Assembly (NCBI GenBank): GCA_013289715.1
Contig: JABCZJ010000003.1
Coordinates: 186,001-250,000 of the forward strand
Length of the DNA stretch: 64,000 nucleotides
DNA from: Acidobacteriota bacterium
GTDB taxonomy: Bacteria > Acidobacteriota > Terriglobia > Acidiferrales > UBA7541
Reading direction: 5' to 3'
Shown here: piece after piece, positions 1 through 9,314 of the stretch
Position numbering within the stretch: the first letter of the stretch is position 1
Layout of the letters: each line of letters opens with the position of its first letter
Notes under the pieces: model-generated
The model's input: the letters and a program-made list of their open reading frames with translations, nothing else
What the model was told of the DNA's origin: nothing
Databases searched by the model: none
Translations under genes and position numbers: made by a program

Positions 1-639
1 CGTCATGGCATAGACGACGGGCAAGCGGAAATATCCGACGAAGGAGATGCGCGAGGGATCGAGCATCGGGCCCTGGATTTTTTCGCCGCCTAGCGGGTCG
101 GGACGATCGAGAACGAAGAACGGGATTTTGTGTTTTGCGGCGGCTTCCATGCAGTAGCCCATGGTAGTGATGAAAGTGTAGAAGCGGACGCCGGCGCCTT
201 GCAGGTCGAAGACCAGGGCGTCGAGACCCTGCAACATTTCGTCGGTGGGGCGGCGCGTGTCGCCGTAGAGGCTGAAGAGTTGCAGGCCTGTGGCGGCATC
301 GGTGGTGTTTCCGACTTTGGCGTCGAGTTGGCCGGCGATGCCGTGCTCGGGGCTGAAGAGCGCGACAAGTTTTACATTGTCCGCGTGGGCGAGGACGTCA
401 ATCGTGCGGCGGCCTTGCGAGTCCACCCCTGTTTGATTGGTGATCAGGCCGATGCGTTTGCCGCGCAGTGGCGCGAAATTTTGCTCTTCGAGCACGTCAA
501 CGCCCGTTTTCGTGTGGTCGGGCGACTGCGGGAGCGTTGCTGGCGACGAATCGCTGTGCGCTGCGCGGGTCGCAACTGTGCCGATACCGATGATGGCGGC
601 GAATGCGAGCAAAATCACTACGAAACCGATACGAAACAT
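1..639 (-). CDS. namZ: NamZ-type exo-beta-N-acetylmuramidase (DUF1343), 3' end outside the window
   Basis: The minus strand encodes 213 residues from ATG 639-637 and is still open at the window edge, so the C-terminal part is missing. An N-terminal hydrophobic segment (FVVILLAFAAIIGIG) suggests export. Family landmarks are GKRIGLITNQTGVD, LVALFSPEHG, LYGDTRRPT, LVFDLQGAGVRFYTF and FFVLDRPDPLGG, which are typical of DUF1343 proteins. NamZ releases MurNAc from the non-reducing end of peptidoglycan fragments. The gene diverges from a NagZ fusion gene and MurQ follows that, which matches the known namZ-nagZ-amiE-murQ muropeptide recovery set of Bacillus. A good sigma70 promoter lies just upstream. 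There is no clear Shine-Dalgarno. Family assignment is secure; the precise substrate is inferred. Confidence 0.88.
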   Translation of the reverse strand, partial: MFRIGFVVILLAFAAIIGIGTVATRAAHSDSSPATLPQSPDHTKTGVDVLEEQNFAPLRGKRIGLITNQTGVDSQGRRTIDVLAHADNVKLVALFSPEHGIAGQLDAKVGNTTDAATGLQLFSLYGDTRRPTDEMLQGLDALVFDLQGAGVRFYTFITTMGYCMEAAAKHKIPFFVLDRPDPLGGEKIQGPMLDPSRISFVGYFRLPVVYAMT

Positions 640-655
640 GACGGGGGAGGATTCG

Positions 656-707
656 TTGTGCGGCATGCTACCGTGTGTTATATACAGCCGCGGGATGCGA
701 GCGTCAA
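656..707. promoter_or_regulatory. Divergent promoters sharing one palindromic -10 box
   Basis: Minus strand: TTGACG (702-707), 17-nt spacer, TATATA (684-679), pointing at namZ. Plus strand: TTGTGC (656-661), 17-nt spacer, the same TATATA (679-684), pointing at the NagZ fusion. Both spacers have the optimal length and the -10 is self-complementary, so the two promoters physically overlap. Seen directly; activity is inferred. Confidence 0.6.
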
Positions 708-722
708 CCTGGAACGTTCCGA

Positions 723-3668
723 ATGGGTGCAATGCGTAAACTCGGAATTTTCGCGCTCCTCCTGCTCCTACTGATGACAGCCTACGCCCGTTCGCAAAAA
801 ACCTCCGCAACCAAAGCACGAAGCTCAGCCGGAAACGCCGCCGCTGTTGGTGGCGCGAATTCTGCATGGGTGGAATCCACGCTGAAGAAAATGACTTTGC
901 GTGAAAAGTTGGGGCAGATGCTGATGCCCTACTACTTTGGCGTGTTTACTTCGGCCGAGAGCGCGGACTACAAGAATCTGGTGCATGAGGTGGAAGAAAA
1001 TCATGTGGGCGGATTTATCGTGGGCACGACGCGCGGGCCGCTGGGCATCGAGCGCAGCCAGGTTTATCCCACGGCGGAGCTGACGAATGAGATGCAGCGG
1101 CGCGCGAAAGTGCCGCTGTTGATTGGCGCGGATTTTGAGAGCGGCACAGGAATGCGGCTGGATGAAGGTACGTCGTTTCCATCAGCGATGGCGGTAGGCG
1201 CGACTAACGACCCGAAGCTGGCTTACACGATTGGCAAAGTAATCGCGCTGGAATCGCGCGCGGCGGGGGTGCACTGGATCTTCGCGCCGGACGCCGACGT
1301 GAACAACAATCCGGACAACCCAATCATCAACATTCGTTCGTTTGGCGAAAACCCCAAGAGCGTGGGCGAATTTGTGGCGCAGGAAATTCGCGGCATTGAA
1401 GACAACGGCGGGCTCGCGACGGCGAAACATTTTCCGGGGCATGGCGACGTGAGCGTGGATTCGCATCTAGCGCTGCCGACCGTCCCGGGAGACCGCAAGG
1501 CGCTGGAGGCGACGGAGCTGGTGCCGTTTCGCGCGGCGATAAGCGCGAACGTGGGATCGGTGATGCCGGGGCACCTGGCGGTGCCGGCGTTTGAGCCGGA
1601 TGCGAGCGTGCCGGCGACGACTTCGCGGAACATTGTGACCGGATTGCTGCGCGACGAATTGAAATATAAGGGGCTAGTGGTTACGGACGCGATGGACATG
1701 GGCGGTGTGACGTCGCGCTATCCGCCGGGCGAAGCGGCTGTGCGGGCGGTGGAAGCGGGCGCGGACGTCCTTCTGATGCCGCCGGTGCCGGATGCGGCGA
1801 TGGCGGGACTGGAGGGGGCGGTGCGCTCCGGGCGAATCACTGAGAAGCGCGTCGATGAGTCGGTGCGGCGGATTTTGCAGGCGAAGTCGCGGTTGGGGCT
1901 GGATCGCAATCGGTTGGCTGATATCGAGCACTTGGACGAGAAGTTCGCGCGGCCGGAATTTGCAGCGCAGGCGCAGAGTATCGCGGACCGCGGCGTTACT
2001 TTGTTGCGCGATACGGCGCATTTGCTGCCGCTGGACGCGACGAAACCTTTGCGCGTGCTGCTGGTTTCGCTTTCGGCGGATGCGGATCCTTATCCGGGGG
2101 AGACGATCGAGCCGGAAATTCGCTGGCGCGTAGATTCGCTGAAGGCGTTGCGCGCGGACATGCAGTTTGCGAACGTCTCGACACTGAAATTACCGCCAGC
2201 TGATAGTTATGACGTGGCGATTGCGGCGCTCTTTGTGCGGGTTGCAGATCGTAAGGGGAATGTCGGGTTGCCGGATGAGCAGCGCGCATTCGTGAATCAG
2301 ATGATTGCGGCTGGGAAGCCGACTGCGGTGATTGCGTTTGGCAGCCCGTATTTGATTGAGGGATTTCCGGGCGTGGGGACTTGGCTTGCTGAATTTTCGA
2401 CGAATTCAGTATCGCAGGTGGCGGCTGTGCGCGCTCTTTTTGGGCAGGTCGCGGTCGAAGGTCAGATTCCGGTGACTGTGCCGGGAACAGTGCATCGGGG
2501 GGATGGTTTGCGCGTGGCGGTGGATCCGATGACTTTGCAGCCGGCGCCTGCGCAGATGGATGACCAGCTGCATCCCGTGTTCGGATTGCTCGATGGCTTT
2601 GTGACGGCGGGGGCTTTTCCTGGCGGCGTGCTGGCGGTGGGTTACCACGATCAGTTGGCGGTGTATCCGTTTGGATCGGCGACGCGCGACGCGAAAGCGC
2701 CGAAGGTGACCGAGAACACGATTTACGACCTGGCGTCGCTGACGAAGGTGATCGTGACGACCACGTCGGCGATGATGCTCGTACAGCAGAAACGGCTGGA
2801 CCTGGATGCACCGGTGGAGCGTTATTTGCCGGAGTTTTCCGCCGCCGCACGATCAGATCCGAATTCTTCGTGGCGCGCGCGCATTACGGTGCGGATGTTG
2901 ATGCTGCACGATTCGGGATTGCCGGCGCATCGCGATTTTTACAAGGACGCCAAGGGTCACGACGCAGTGCTGGCCAAAGTATTGGCGGAGCCGCTGGTGC
3001 ACGAACCCGGCGCGCAGGTGGAGTATTCCGACCTGGGATTTATCCTGCTGGGCGAAATTATCGAGCGGTTGACCGGAGATACTTTGGCGCAATTCGCGAA
3101 GGGGCACATCTTCGCGCCGCTGGGCATGAGCGATACGATGTATAGCCCGCCTGCTTCGTTGCGCGCGCGAATCGCGCCAACGGAAATGGATTCGGATTTC
3201 CGCAAGCGGTTGCTGCGCGGCGAAGTGCACGACGAGAATGCGTTCGCGCTGGGCGGCGTGTCGGGAAATGCCGGATTGTTTGGCGCTGCCGGGGATTTGG
3301 CGGCGTTCGCGCAGATGCTGCTGAACGGCGGCATTTACGCACATCATCGTTTGCTGGCGCGCTCGACGATTCAGGAATTTACGGCGCGGCAGACCGTGGG
3401 CGATTCGGCCAGGACGCTCGGGTGGGACGTGCCGACGCCGCCAACCTCCTCCGCCGGGCATTATTTCTCGCCGGGCAGCTACGGGCACACTGGATTCACC
3501 GGGACATCGCTGTGGATTGACCCGGAACGCGACCTTTTTGTGGTGCTGCTGACCAATCGCGTGAACCCCACGCGCACCAACGAGCAGATTCGCCAGGTGC
3601 GGCCCGCTATCCATGATGCAATCCTGCAAGCCCTGGGCGTCGCGAACGCTTCCACTACCACTCGATAA
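723..3668 (+). CDS. Fusion of GH3 beta-N-acetylglucosaminidase (NagZ) with a class C beta-lactamase-fold hydrolase
   Basis: About 981 residues starting at ATG 723 (ATG 732 is the alternative). A signal peptide (LGIFALLLLLLMTAYA) indicates export. Residues ~45-405 are a GH3 N-terminal barrel with the NagZ signature KHFPGHGD (~235-242) followed by DSH, and the nucleophile Asp in VTDAMDM (~322). Residues ~425-590 are a GH3 C-terminal domain. Residues ~615-975 are a serine hydrolase of the beta-lactamase/AmpC fold with SLTK (~672-675), YSD (~768) and HTG (~922), i.e. a full SxxK/YxN-like/HTG set. In Bacillus these two activities are separate genes (nagZ and amiE/ybbE), so the fusion joins consecutive steps: removing GlcNAc and trimming the MurNAc peptide or lactyl side. 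The role of the C-terminal domain is inferred. Confidence 0.92.
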   Translation: MGAMRKLGIFALLLLLLMTAYARSQKTSATKARSSAGNAAAVGGANSAWVESTLKKMTLREKLGQMLMPYYFGVFTSAESADYKNLVHEVEENHVGGFIVGTTRGPLGIERSQVYPTAELTNEMQRRAKVPLLIGADFESGTGMRLDEGTSFPSAMAVGATNDPKLAYTIGKVIALESRAAGVHWIFAPDADVNNNPDNPIINIRSFGENPKSVGEFVAQEIRGIEDNGGLATAKHFPGHGDVSVDSHLALPTVPGDRKALEATELVPFRAAISANVGSVMPGHLAVPAFEPDASVPATTSRNIVTGLLRDELKYKGLVVTDAMDMGGVTSRYPPGEAAVRAVEAGADVLLMPPVPDAAMAGLEGAVRSGRITEKRVDESVRRILQAKSRLGLDRNRLADIEHLDEKFARPEFAAQAQSIADRGVTLLRDTAHLLPLDATKPLRVLLVSLSADADPYPGETIEPEIRWRVDSLKALRADMQFANVSTLKLPPADSYDVAIAALFVRVADRKGNVGLPDEQRAFVNQMIAAGKPTAVIAFGSPYLIEGFPGVGTWLAEFSTNSVSQVAAVRALFGQVAVEGQIPVTVPGTVHRGDGLRVAVDPMTLQPAPAQMDDQLHPVFGLLDGFVTAGAFPGGVLAVGYHDQLAVYPFGSATRDAKAPKVTENTIYDLASLTKVIVTTTSAMMLVQQKRLDLDAPVERYLPEFSAAARSDPNSSWRARITVRMLMLHDSGLPAHRDFYKDAKGHDAVLAKVLAEPLVHEPGAQVEYSDLGFILLGEIIERLTGDTLAQFAKGHIFAPLGMSDTMYSPPASLRARIAPTEMDSDFRKRLLRGEVHDENAFALGGVSGNAGLFGAAGDLAAFAQMLLNGGIYAHHRLLARSTIQEFTARQTVGDSARTLGWDVPTPPTSSAGHYFSPGSYGHTGFTGTSLWIDPERDLFVVLLTNRVNPTRTNEQIRQVRPAIHDAILQALGVANASTTTR

Positions 3669-3730
3669 CTCCCTCGTCACATAGGCTGCCGGAATTCATT
3701 ACAAGCCCCATACTGGTACTCGCCTATCGG

Positions 3731-3736
3731 TATAAT
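3731..3736 (+). promoter_or_regulatory. Consensus -10 box upstream of murQ
   Basis: A perfect TATAAT lies 44 bp upstream of the murQ GTG. No convincing -35 is present at 16-18 bp (the nearest TTACAA is 26 bp away), so this is a candidate only. It would make murQ-murA partly independent of the NagZ fusion gene. Confidence 0.4.
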
Positions 3737-3779
3737 TAATGGAAGGCGGTTTGCAGGCCGATGAGCGGCTGAGGGCGCG

Positions 3780-4706
3780 GTGACACCAACCAGAACGGAA
3801 CAGCGCAACCCGCGGACGCGCGGGCTGGACACCAAGTCCACGATTGAGATTTTGCGCGTGCTGAACCATGAGGATCAGCGCGTGGCGCTAGCGGTGCAGC
3901 GCGTGCTGCCGCAGATTGCGCAGGCTGTGGATGCGATTGTGAAGAGTTTTCGTCGCGGCGGTCGGCTTGTCTATATCGGTGCAGGAACGAGCGGGCGGCT
4001 GGCGGTGCTGGATGCGGCCGAATGCCCGCCGACATTTGGCACGCGGCCAAAGATGGTGCAGGCGCTGATTGCAGGTGGCGCGAAGGCGCTGCGCGGGGCG
4101 GTGGAGGGCGCGGAGGATTCTGCGTCGAATGGTGCGAGAGATTTGGCCAAGGCCGGGGTTACTGGGCGAGACGTAGTTGTGGGCATCGCCGCTAGCGGAA
4201 CGACGCGGTACGTACTGGGCGGCGTGGAATGGGCCAAACGGCGAGGGTGCGTGACGGTGGCGGTGACATCGAATTCTAGATCGCCGCTGGCGCGCATGGC
4301 AAGAATCGCCATCACGCCGGAAACCGGGCAGGAAGCGATTGCCGGCTCCACGCGGATGAAGGCCGGAACGGCGCAGAAGATGGTGCTGAACATGCTTTCC
4401 ACTACGGCGATGGTACGGCTCGGCAGAGTTTATGAGAACTGGATGATCTACGTGGCGCTGACAAATCAGAAGTTGCACCGACGGGGCGCGCGGATTTTGA
4501 CGGAGGCTGCGGGAGTGACTGCGTCTGCGGCGAAACACGCACTGCGGCAGGCGGGACACGATTTGCCGGCGGCGTTGGTAATGTTGAAGACTGGGGCGAA
4601 TGCCGTGGCTGCGCGGAGATCGCTGCGCCGGTCTGGCGGAAATGCACGAATGGCGCTGGAGCTGCATCCGAAGAGGCGGGCTATTTCGAAAGGCCAGGGG
4701 AAATAA
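3780..4706 (+). CDS. murQ: N-acetylmuramic acid 6-phosphate etherase
   Basis: Cytosolic enzyme that removes D-lactate from MurNAc-6-phosphate to give GlcNAc-6-phosphate, the key step of MurNAc salvage. The protein has 308 residues (E. coli MurQ 298) with an SIS domain: [23 protein letters not shown] (quoted in part: [17 protein letters not shown]), [15 protein letters not shown] and [12 protein letters not shown]. The two catalytic glutamates correspond to E81 and E112. The start is GTG 3780: an in-frame stop lies at 3762-3764 and the nearer ATGs are out of frame. The gene stops 2 bp before murA, so the two are very probably co-transcribed. No MurP/MurK-type transporter or kinase is visible here, so how MurNAc-6-P arises is open. 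Confidence 0.95.
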   Translation: MTPTRTEQRNPRTRGLDTKSTIEILRVLNHEDQRVALAVQRVLPQIAQAVDAIVKSFRRGGRLVYIGAGTSGRLAVLDAAECPPTFGTRPKMVQALIAGGAKALRGAVEGAEDSASNGARDLAKAGVTGRDVVVGIAASGTTRYVLGGVEWAKRRGCVTVAVTSNSRSPLARMARIAITPETGQEAIAGSTRMKAGTAQKMVLNMLSTTAMVRLGRVYENWMIYVALTNQKLHRRGARILTEAAGVTASAAKHALRQAGHDLPAALVMLKTGANAVAARRSLRRSGGNARMALELHPKRRAISKGQGK

Positions 4707-4708
4707 TC

Positions 4709-5983
4709 ATGGATCGGTTCAAGATTCAGGGCGGACGCAAACTGCAAGGGACGGTGCGGATCAGCGGCGCAAAGAATGCAGCGTTGCCGGCGATGGCCGC
4801 TGCTCTGCTGACCGCTGACACTGTGACGCTGCAGAATATTCCGCACGTCCGCGACATCATTACCATGGCGAAGTTGCTGGCGCATATGCGCTGTCGCGTC
4901 GAGAGCCCGGATTTGCCGCCTAGCGAATTTATTATTCAGGCGGAGACGGTGTCCATGCGCGAGGCGCCGTACGAGCTGGTGAAAACGATGCGTGCTTCGG
5001 TGCTGACGTTGGGGCCGCTTGTGGCGCGTTTCGGGTATGCGCGCGTTTCGCTGCCGGGTGGGTGCGCGATTGGCGCGCGGCCGATTGATTTGCATATTCA
5101 GGCGCTGGAGCGGCTAGGCGCGGAAATAAAGGTGGAGCACGGATACGTGGAAGCGCGGGCAAAACGCTTGCGCGGGACAACTTTGCGATTTCCGAAAATT
5201 ACGGTGACCGGGACGGAAAATATTTTGACGGCGGCGGTGCTGGCCGACGGCGAGACCATCTTGGAGAATGCGGCGATGGAGCCGGAAGTTACGGACCTGG
5301 CGGAATTGCTGATCAAGATGGGGGCGAAGATCGAGGGCGTGGGCACGTCCACCTTGCGCGTGGAGGGCGTGGACAAATTACATGGGGCGACGCACGCGAT
5401 CATTCCGGACAGGATTGAGACAGGGACGTTTCTGGTGGCTGGGGCGATCACCGGCGGAGAATTGTCGCTGACCGATTGCGAGCCGGCGCATTTAAAGGCG
5501 GTGATCGAGAAGTTGCGGGCTTGCGGTGTGGAGATCAAGTGTGAGGGCGACCATAAATTGCACGTGCGGGCGGCGAAGAAGCTGGTGGCGGCGGACGTGA
5601 CTACCGAGGAGTATCCCGGCTTCGCGACGGATATGCAGGCGCAATTTATGGCGTTGGCTACGCAGGCGCAGGGCGTGTCGCGAGTGCGCGAGACTATTTT
5701 TGAGAATCGCTATATGCATGCGAGCGAAATGGTGCGCATGGGGGCAAATATTCAGATTGATGGTAACGAGGCGGCGGTGACAGGGCCTACGCCGTTGAGT
5801 GGGGCGCCGGTTACGGCTTCGGATTTGCGGGCTAGCGCGGGCTTGGTTTTGGCGGGGTTGGTGGCGGACAACACCACCTGGATTGACCGCGTGTATCACA
5901 TTGACCGCGGGTACGAGATGATCGAGATGAAGTTGCAGGATGTGGGCGCGAATATCGAACGGATTAGCGGGCGCGAAGAATAA
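4709..5983 (+). CDS. murA: UDP-N-acetylglucosamine 1-carboxyvinyltransferase
   Basis: Transfers enolpyruvate from PEP to UDP-GlcNAc, the committed step of peptidoglycan synthesis, in the cytosol. 424 residues, the normal family length. Visible motifs are [10 protein letters not shown] (19-28), [18 protein letters not shown] with the catalytic, fosfomycin-target Cys119, [24 protein letters not shown] and [12 protein letters not shown]. Because Cys is retained, intrinsic fosfomycin resistance by Cys-to-Asp exchange is not expected. The Shine-Dalgarno (AGGGGA) sits inside the end of murQ, 2 bp upstream, so recycling and de novo synthesis of the same precursor are physically coupled. Confidence 0.98.
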   Translation: MDRFKIQGGRKLQGTVRISGAKNAALPAMAAALLTADTVTLQNIPHVRDIITMAKLLAHMRCRVESPDLPPSEFIIQAETVSMREAPYELVKTMRASVLTLGPLVARFGYARVSLPGGCAIGARPIDLHIQALERLGAEIKVEHGYVEARAKRLRGTTLRFPKITVTGTENILTAAVLADGETILENAAMEPEVTDLAELLIKMGAKIEGVGTSTLRVEGVDKLHGATHAIIPDRIETGTFLVAGAITGGELSLTDCEPAHLKAVIEKLRACGVEIKCEGDHKLHVRAAKKLVAADVTTEEYPGFATDMQAQFMALATQAQGVSRVRETIFENRYMHASEMVRMGANIQIDGNEAAVTGPTPLSGAPVTASDLRASAGLVLAGLVADNTTWIDRVYHIDRGYEMIEMKLQDVGANIERISGREE

Positions 5984-6051
5984 AAGTGCGTTAAAGCGAG
6001 TCAACGGCGCCGGCCTGAAGGCGACCGCTACAAATTCAAAAGCGTGAAAGC

Positions 6052-6083
6052 AAAAACCCGCCCTTCGAAAACCGAAGGGCGGG
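6052..6083 (-). terminator. Intrinsic terminator of pnp
   Basis: A perfect 11-bp stem (CCCGCCCTTCG, 6057-6067, against 6073-6083) with a 5-nt loop. Read on the minus strand it is followed at once by TTTTT (6056-6052), as expected for the end of pnp. On the plus strand no U-tract follows, so murA may rely on the stem only. Confidence 0.85.
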
Positions 6084-6121
6084 GCACCCTCTCGCAGTGA
6101 ATAAACTCCCGGCTTAACTTG

Positions 6122-8236
6122 TTAGGTTGCGGCTTCGGTTTTGGGGGCGGCCTGTTTGTCGCGCAGGACGGCTTTGCGGCTTAGGCGGATCTTGTTGCCT
6201 TCGATCGCCAGAACCTTCACGAGGATTTGATCGCCTTCTTTCAGTTCGTCGCGGACGGCGCGGATGCGCGCTTCGGCGATTTCGCTGATGTGCAAGAGGC
6301 CGTCGGTGCCGGGGAAAATTTCGACGAAAGCGCCGAATTCCGCGATGCGCACGACGGTGCCCAGATAGGTCTTGCCAATTTCGGCGGTGGCGGTGACGTC
6401 ACGAATCATCTTCAGCGCTTCTTCGGCCGATTTTCCGCTGGATGCGAAGACGTGCACTTTGCCATCGTCCATCACGTCAATCTTCACGCCGGTAGCTTCG
6501 ATAATCCCGCGGATTTTCTTGCCGCCCGGACCGATCAGGTCGCGAATTTTGTCCGTGGGAATATTCAGCATAAAGAGGTGCGGGGCGTAGAGAGAAATTT
6601 CCGGACGCGCGGACGAAAGCGTCTTGTCCATGATGTCCAGAATTTGCAGCCGCGCTTTGCGGGCCTGGGCGAGGGCTTCGCGCATCATGGCGATGCTGAC
6701 GCCCGCGACCTTGATATCCATTTGTAGCGCGGTAATTCCCTGCCGTGTGCCGGCAACTTTGAAATCCATATCGCCGTAATGATCTTCGGCGCCGGCGATG
6801 TCCGTAAGGATGGCGTATTTATCGCCTTCAACGACCAAGCCCATGGCGATGCCCGCGCAAGCGGACTTGAGCGGCACGCCTGCGTCCATCAAAGCGAGAG
6901 AGCCTCCGCAAACTGTGGCCATGGAGGAGGAGCCGTTCGACTCCAGTATGTCCGAAACGCAGCGCACGGCGTACGGGAAGTCTGCGTCCGAGGGCATCAG
7001 GTTCGCCAGAGCGCGTTCGGCGAGAGCACCGTGGCCGATTTCGCGGCGGCCTGGGCCACGCAGGAATTTCACTTCACCGACGGAGAACGGCGGGAAGTTG
7101 TAATGCAGCATGAAGTGCTTGAAGGTATCTTTCTCGAAGAGAAGATCCTGGCGCTGCATGTCTTCCTTGGTGCCGAGCGTGGCGGTGGAAAGAGATTGCG
7201 TTTCACCGCGAGTGAAAAGCGCGGAGCCGTGAGCGCGCGGCAGAACGCCCGTCTCGCAGGTGATTTCGCGAACCTGGTCGAAAGCGCGGGCATCCGGACG
7301 CCGCTTGCGCGTGAGCATATCGTCCCGAAAGATGAATTCGCGTAGGCGCTCGAAAGCGCGGGCGGCGAGCTTTTTCTTGTCGACGTCTTCCGGAGGAATC
7401 GTCGCGTAGATTTCGGTCTTGATCGCGTCGATGCGGCTGTAGCTTTCGGACTTGGGGTATTTCGCCGTGTCGGATGCGTCGCGCAGTTTCTCGCCGTATT
7501 GCTGCTGGAGCTGCTTGTAGAGCGCCTCGTCAAATGCCGGAGGCGTGAAGGAAACCTTCTGCGTCTTTACTTTGTCGTGCAATTCGCGAATGGCAGCGAC
7601 GATCTTGCGGATTTCCGCATGCGCGAATTCCAGCGCGTCGGCGACGGCGTCTTCGGAGACTTCCAGGGCGCCCGATTCCACCATGACGATGGCCTTATCG
7701 GAGCCGGCCACGACGATGTTCATGGTGCTGGTCTTCTGCTCGGCAACCGTGGGATTCACGACGAGCTTGCCTTCGAGCATTCCGATCCGTACGGCCGCGA
7801 TCGGAGTGGTGAATGGAATTTTCGAGATATACAGAGCGGCAGAAGCGGCGGTGACGCCGATCACGTCCGGGTCATTTTCGCTGTCCGCGGAAAGCACCAT
7901 GGAAACGATCTGCGTCTCGTTGGACCAGCCTTCGGGGAACAAAGGCCGCAGCGGGCGATCGATGAGGCGCGAGGTGAGGATTTCCTTTTCCGACGGGCGG
8001 CCTTCGCGCTTGAAAAATCCGCCAGGAATTTTGCCCGCGGAGTAGGTGTATTCGCGATAGTCCACGGTGAGAGGGAGAAAATCTTTTTCGGCCGCTTTGC
8101 TATCCATGCAGGCCGTTGCCAGCACCACTGTATCGCCATAACGCGCCACGACGGCGCCGTGCGCTTGACGGGCCATCTTGCCCGTCTCGAACGTCAGGGT
8201 ACGGCCGCCAACTTCCAAACTAACTTGTTCAAACAT
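6122..8236 (-). CDS. pnp: Polyribonucleotide nucleotidyltransferase (PNPase)
   Basis: Phosphorolytic 3'-5' exoribonuclease of the degradosome type. 704 residues from ATG 8236; an in-frame GTG directly before it (8239-8237) is equally well placed behind AAGGA. Two RNase PH domains are present (FETGKMARQAHGAVV near the N-terminus, MDIKVAGVS and related motifs in the second), then a KH domain around residues 553-610 (IRDLIGPGGKKI) and an S1 domain around 620-690 (GAFVEIFPGTDGLLHISEI). The gene lies downstream of rpsO on the same strand, as in E. coli. A compact hairpin precedes its ribosome-binding site and an intrinsic terminator follows it. Confidence 0.98.
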   Translation of the reverse strand: MFEQVSLEVGGRTLTFETGKMARQAHGAVVARYGDTVVLATACMDSKAAEKDFLPLTVDYREYTYSAGKIPGGFFKREGRPSEKEILTSRLIDRPLRPLFPEGWSNETQIVSMVLSADSENDPDVIGVTAASAALYISKIPFTTPIAAVRIGMLEGKLVVNPTVAEQKTSTMNIVVAGSDKAIVMVESGALEVSEDAVADALEFAHAEIRKIVAAIRELHDKVKTQKVSFTPPAFDEALYKQLQQQYGEKLRDASDTAKYPKSESYSRIDAIKTEIYATIPPEDVDKKKLAARAFERLREFIFRDDMLTRKRRPDARAFDQVREITCETGVLPRAHGSALFTRGETQSLSTATLGTKEDMQRQDLLFEKDTFKHFMLHYNFPPFSVGEVKFLRGPGRREIGHGALAERALANLMPSDADFPYAVRCVSDILESNGSSSMATVCGGSLALMDAGVPLKSACAGIAMGLVVEGDKYAILTDIAGAEDHYGDMDFKVAGTRQGITALQMDIKVAGVSIAMMREALAQARKARLQILDIMDKTLSSARPEISLYAPHLFMLNIPTDKIRDLIGPGGKKIRGIIEATGVKIDVMDDGKVHVFASSGKSAEEALKMIRDVTATAEIGKTYLGTVVRIAEFGAFVEIFPGTDGLLHISEIAEARIRAVRDELKEGDQILVKVLAIEGNKIRLSRKAVLRDKQAAPKTEAAT

Positions 8237-8254
8237 CACTGCACATCCTTTTTG

Positions 8255-8270
8255 CCCCGGTTCACCGGGG
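8255..8270 (-). promoter_or_regulatory. Hairpin directly upstream of the pnp ribosome-binding site
   Basis: CCCCGG - 4 nt - CCGGGG, a 6-bp G/C-only stem with loop UGAA on the transcript, ends about 4 nt before the AAGGA of pnp. In E. coli the pnp leader stem is an autoregulatory RNase III/PNPase target. A similar role here is inference. Confidence 0.45.
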
Positions 8271-8455
8271 ACGCTTGATTCAGATACGAGATTTCAGTCT
8301 CGGGAAAAGTCGCGAAGGGAGAAAGCAGAGAAGAAAACAGAGCGGAAAATTTTGCGACGAGCGACAACGCGCCGCGCGGCCCGCATGTCGCCTGAAAATT
8401 ATGGTTTGTGCGGTGGATAAAGACGCGGCCGGAACGACCGCTCAAGAAATCCGCG

Positions 8456-8716
8456 CTACTTGCGCAAACTAAGTCGTTCCACAATCTCGCGATACCGATC
8501 CGGGTCGCGACGATTCAGATAGTCCAGCAGCCTGCGGCGCTTGTTGACCATCATGATCAATCCGCGGCGTGAGGCATGATCCTTTGCGTGGGACTTAAGG
8601 TGAGTGGTCAGATAGCTGATGCGTTCGCTCAATAGAGCAATCTGCACTTCCGGTGAACCTGTGTCTTTGGTGTGAACCCGGAACTGCTCGATCAATGCCA
8701 GTTTGGCTGCGCTCAA
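8456..8716 (-). CDS. rpsO: 30S ribosomal protein S15
   Basis: Primary 16S rRNA-binding protein of the small subunit platform. 86 residues (E. coli 89) with the S15 signature region [16 protein letters not shown] and KDHASRRGL, ending ERLSLRK. The start is TTG 8716-8714: an excellent AGGAGG (8730-8725) lies 8 nt upstream and no ATG is available in frame. It is separated from pnp by 219 bp holding only the leader hairpin. Confidence 0.97.
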   Translation of the reverse strand: MSAAKLALIEQFRVHTKDTGSPEVQIALLSERISYLTTHLKSHAKDHASRRGLIMMVNKRRRLLDYLNRRDPDRYREIVERLSLRK

Positions 8717-8919
8717 CTCGACCCCCTCCTGAAACGTCGTGCCCTGCTCTATGCTCTTGGTCTCTCTTCGACTTCAAAATGCTAACATACAGTGATTGCT
8801 GCACAAAGGGATTTTCGGGGGCGGAAGGGCGAGTCGGCGGCGCGATCGTTCGACGCGTGCCGCTGCAAAGCGCGCAGCGGATTGCGTGCGCGGCAGTATG
8901 CGCGGATTTCGGTCCGCTG

Positions 8920-9288
8920 CTAAGCGCTTCGCGTGCGCGCGTAGCTGATCACGAATAGCGTGGCCCAGACCCAGTCCACCATGCCGATTCCGAAAGATGA
9001 TGCGGCGATGCGATGCTGTTGGTGCAGGACGATCAGGGCTATGCCGTAAGCGATTTTTTCGAGCACTGACGCCAACATCATCGGCCGGTAACGCGCGGGA
9101 TCGCGCGCGATGATCAGGAACACGACTTGCCAGGCGAGCGCCGCGCCCGTGAACCCGTAAAAAAATTCTACGTGGGTGATGGGCGGGGGCGTCTGCCTGC
9201 CGATCAGTCCTTCCAGAAAATAGACCGGAGTGAGCACGATCAGGCCGTACATTCCAGCGACCAAGAATGTGATGCGTGCGAATTTCAT
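8920..9288 (-). CDS. Small four-helix integral membrane protein, function unknown
   Basis: 122 residues with about four hydrophobic segments: FLVAGMYGLIVLTPVYF, GFTGAALAWQVVFLII, MMLASVLEKIAYGIALIVL and GMVDWVWATLFVISYA. It resembles small DoxX-like or uncharacterised membrane proteins but carries no motif I can name. It starts 26 bp after folE ends, with AAAGG before the ATG, so it is probably the last gene of the folE operon. Function is not assigned. Confidence 0.7.
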   Translation of the reverse strand: MKFARITFLVAGMYGLIVLTPVYFLEGLIGRQTPPPITHVEFFYGFTGAALAWQVVFLIIARDPARYRPMMLASVLEKIAYGIALIVLHQQHRIAASSFGIGMVDWVWATLFVISYARTRSA

Positions 9289-9314
9289 TGGCCTTTCCGG
9301 AGGCCTCGGGTCGG

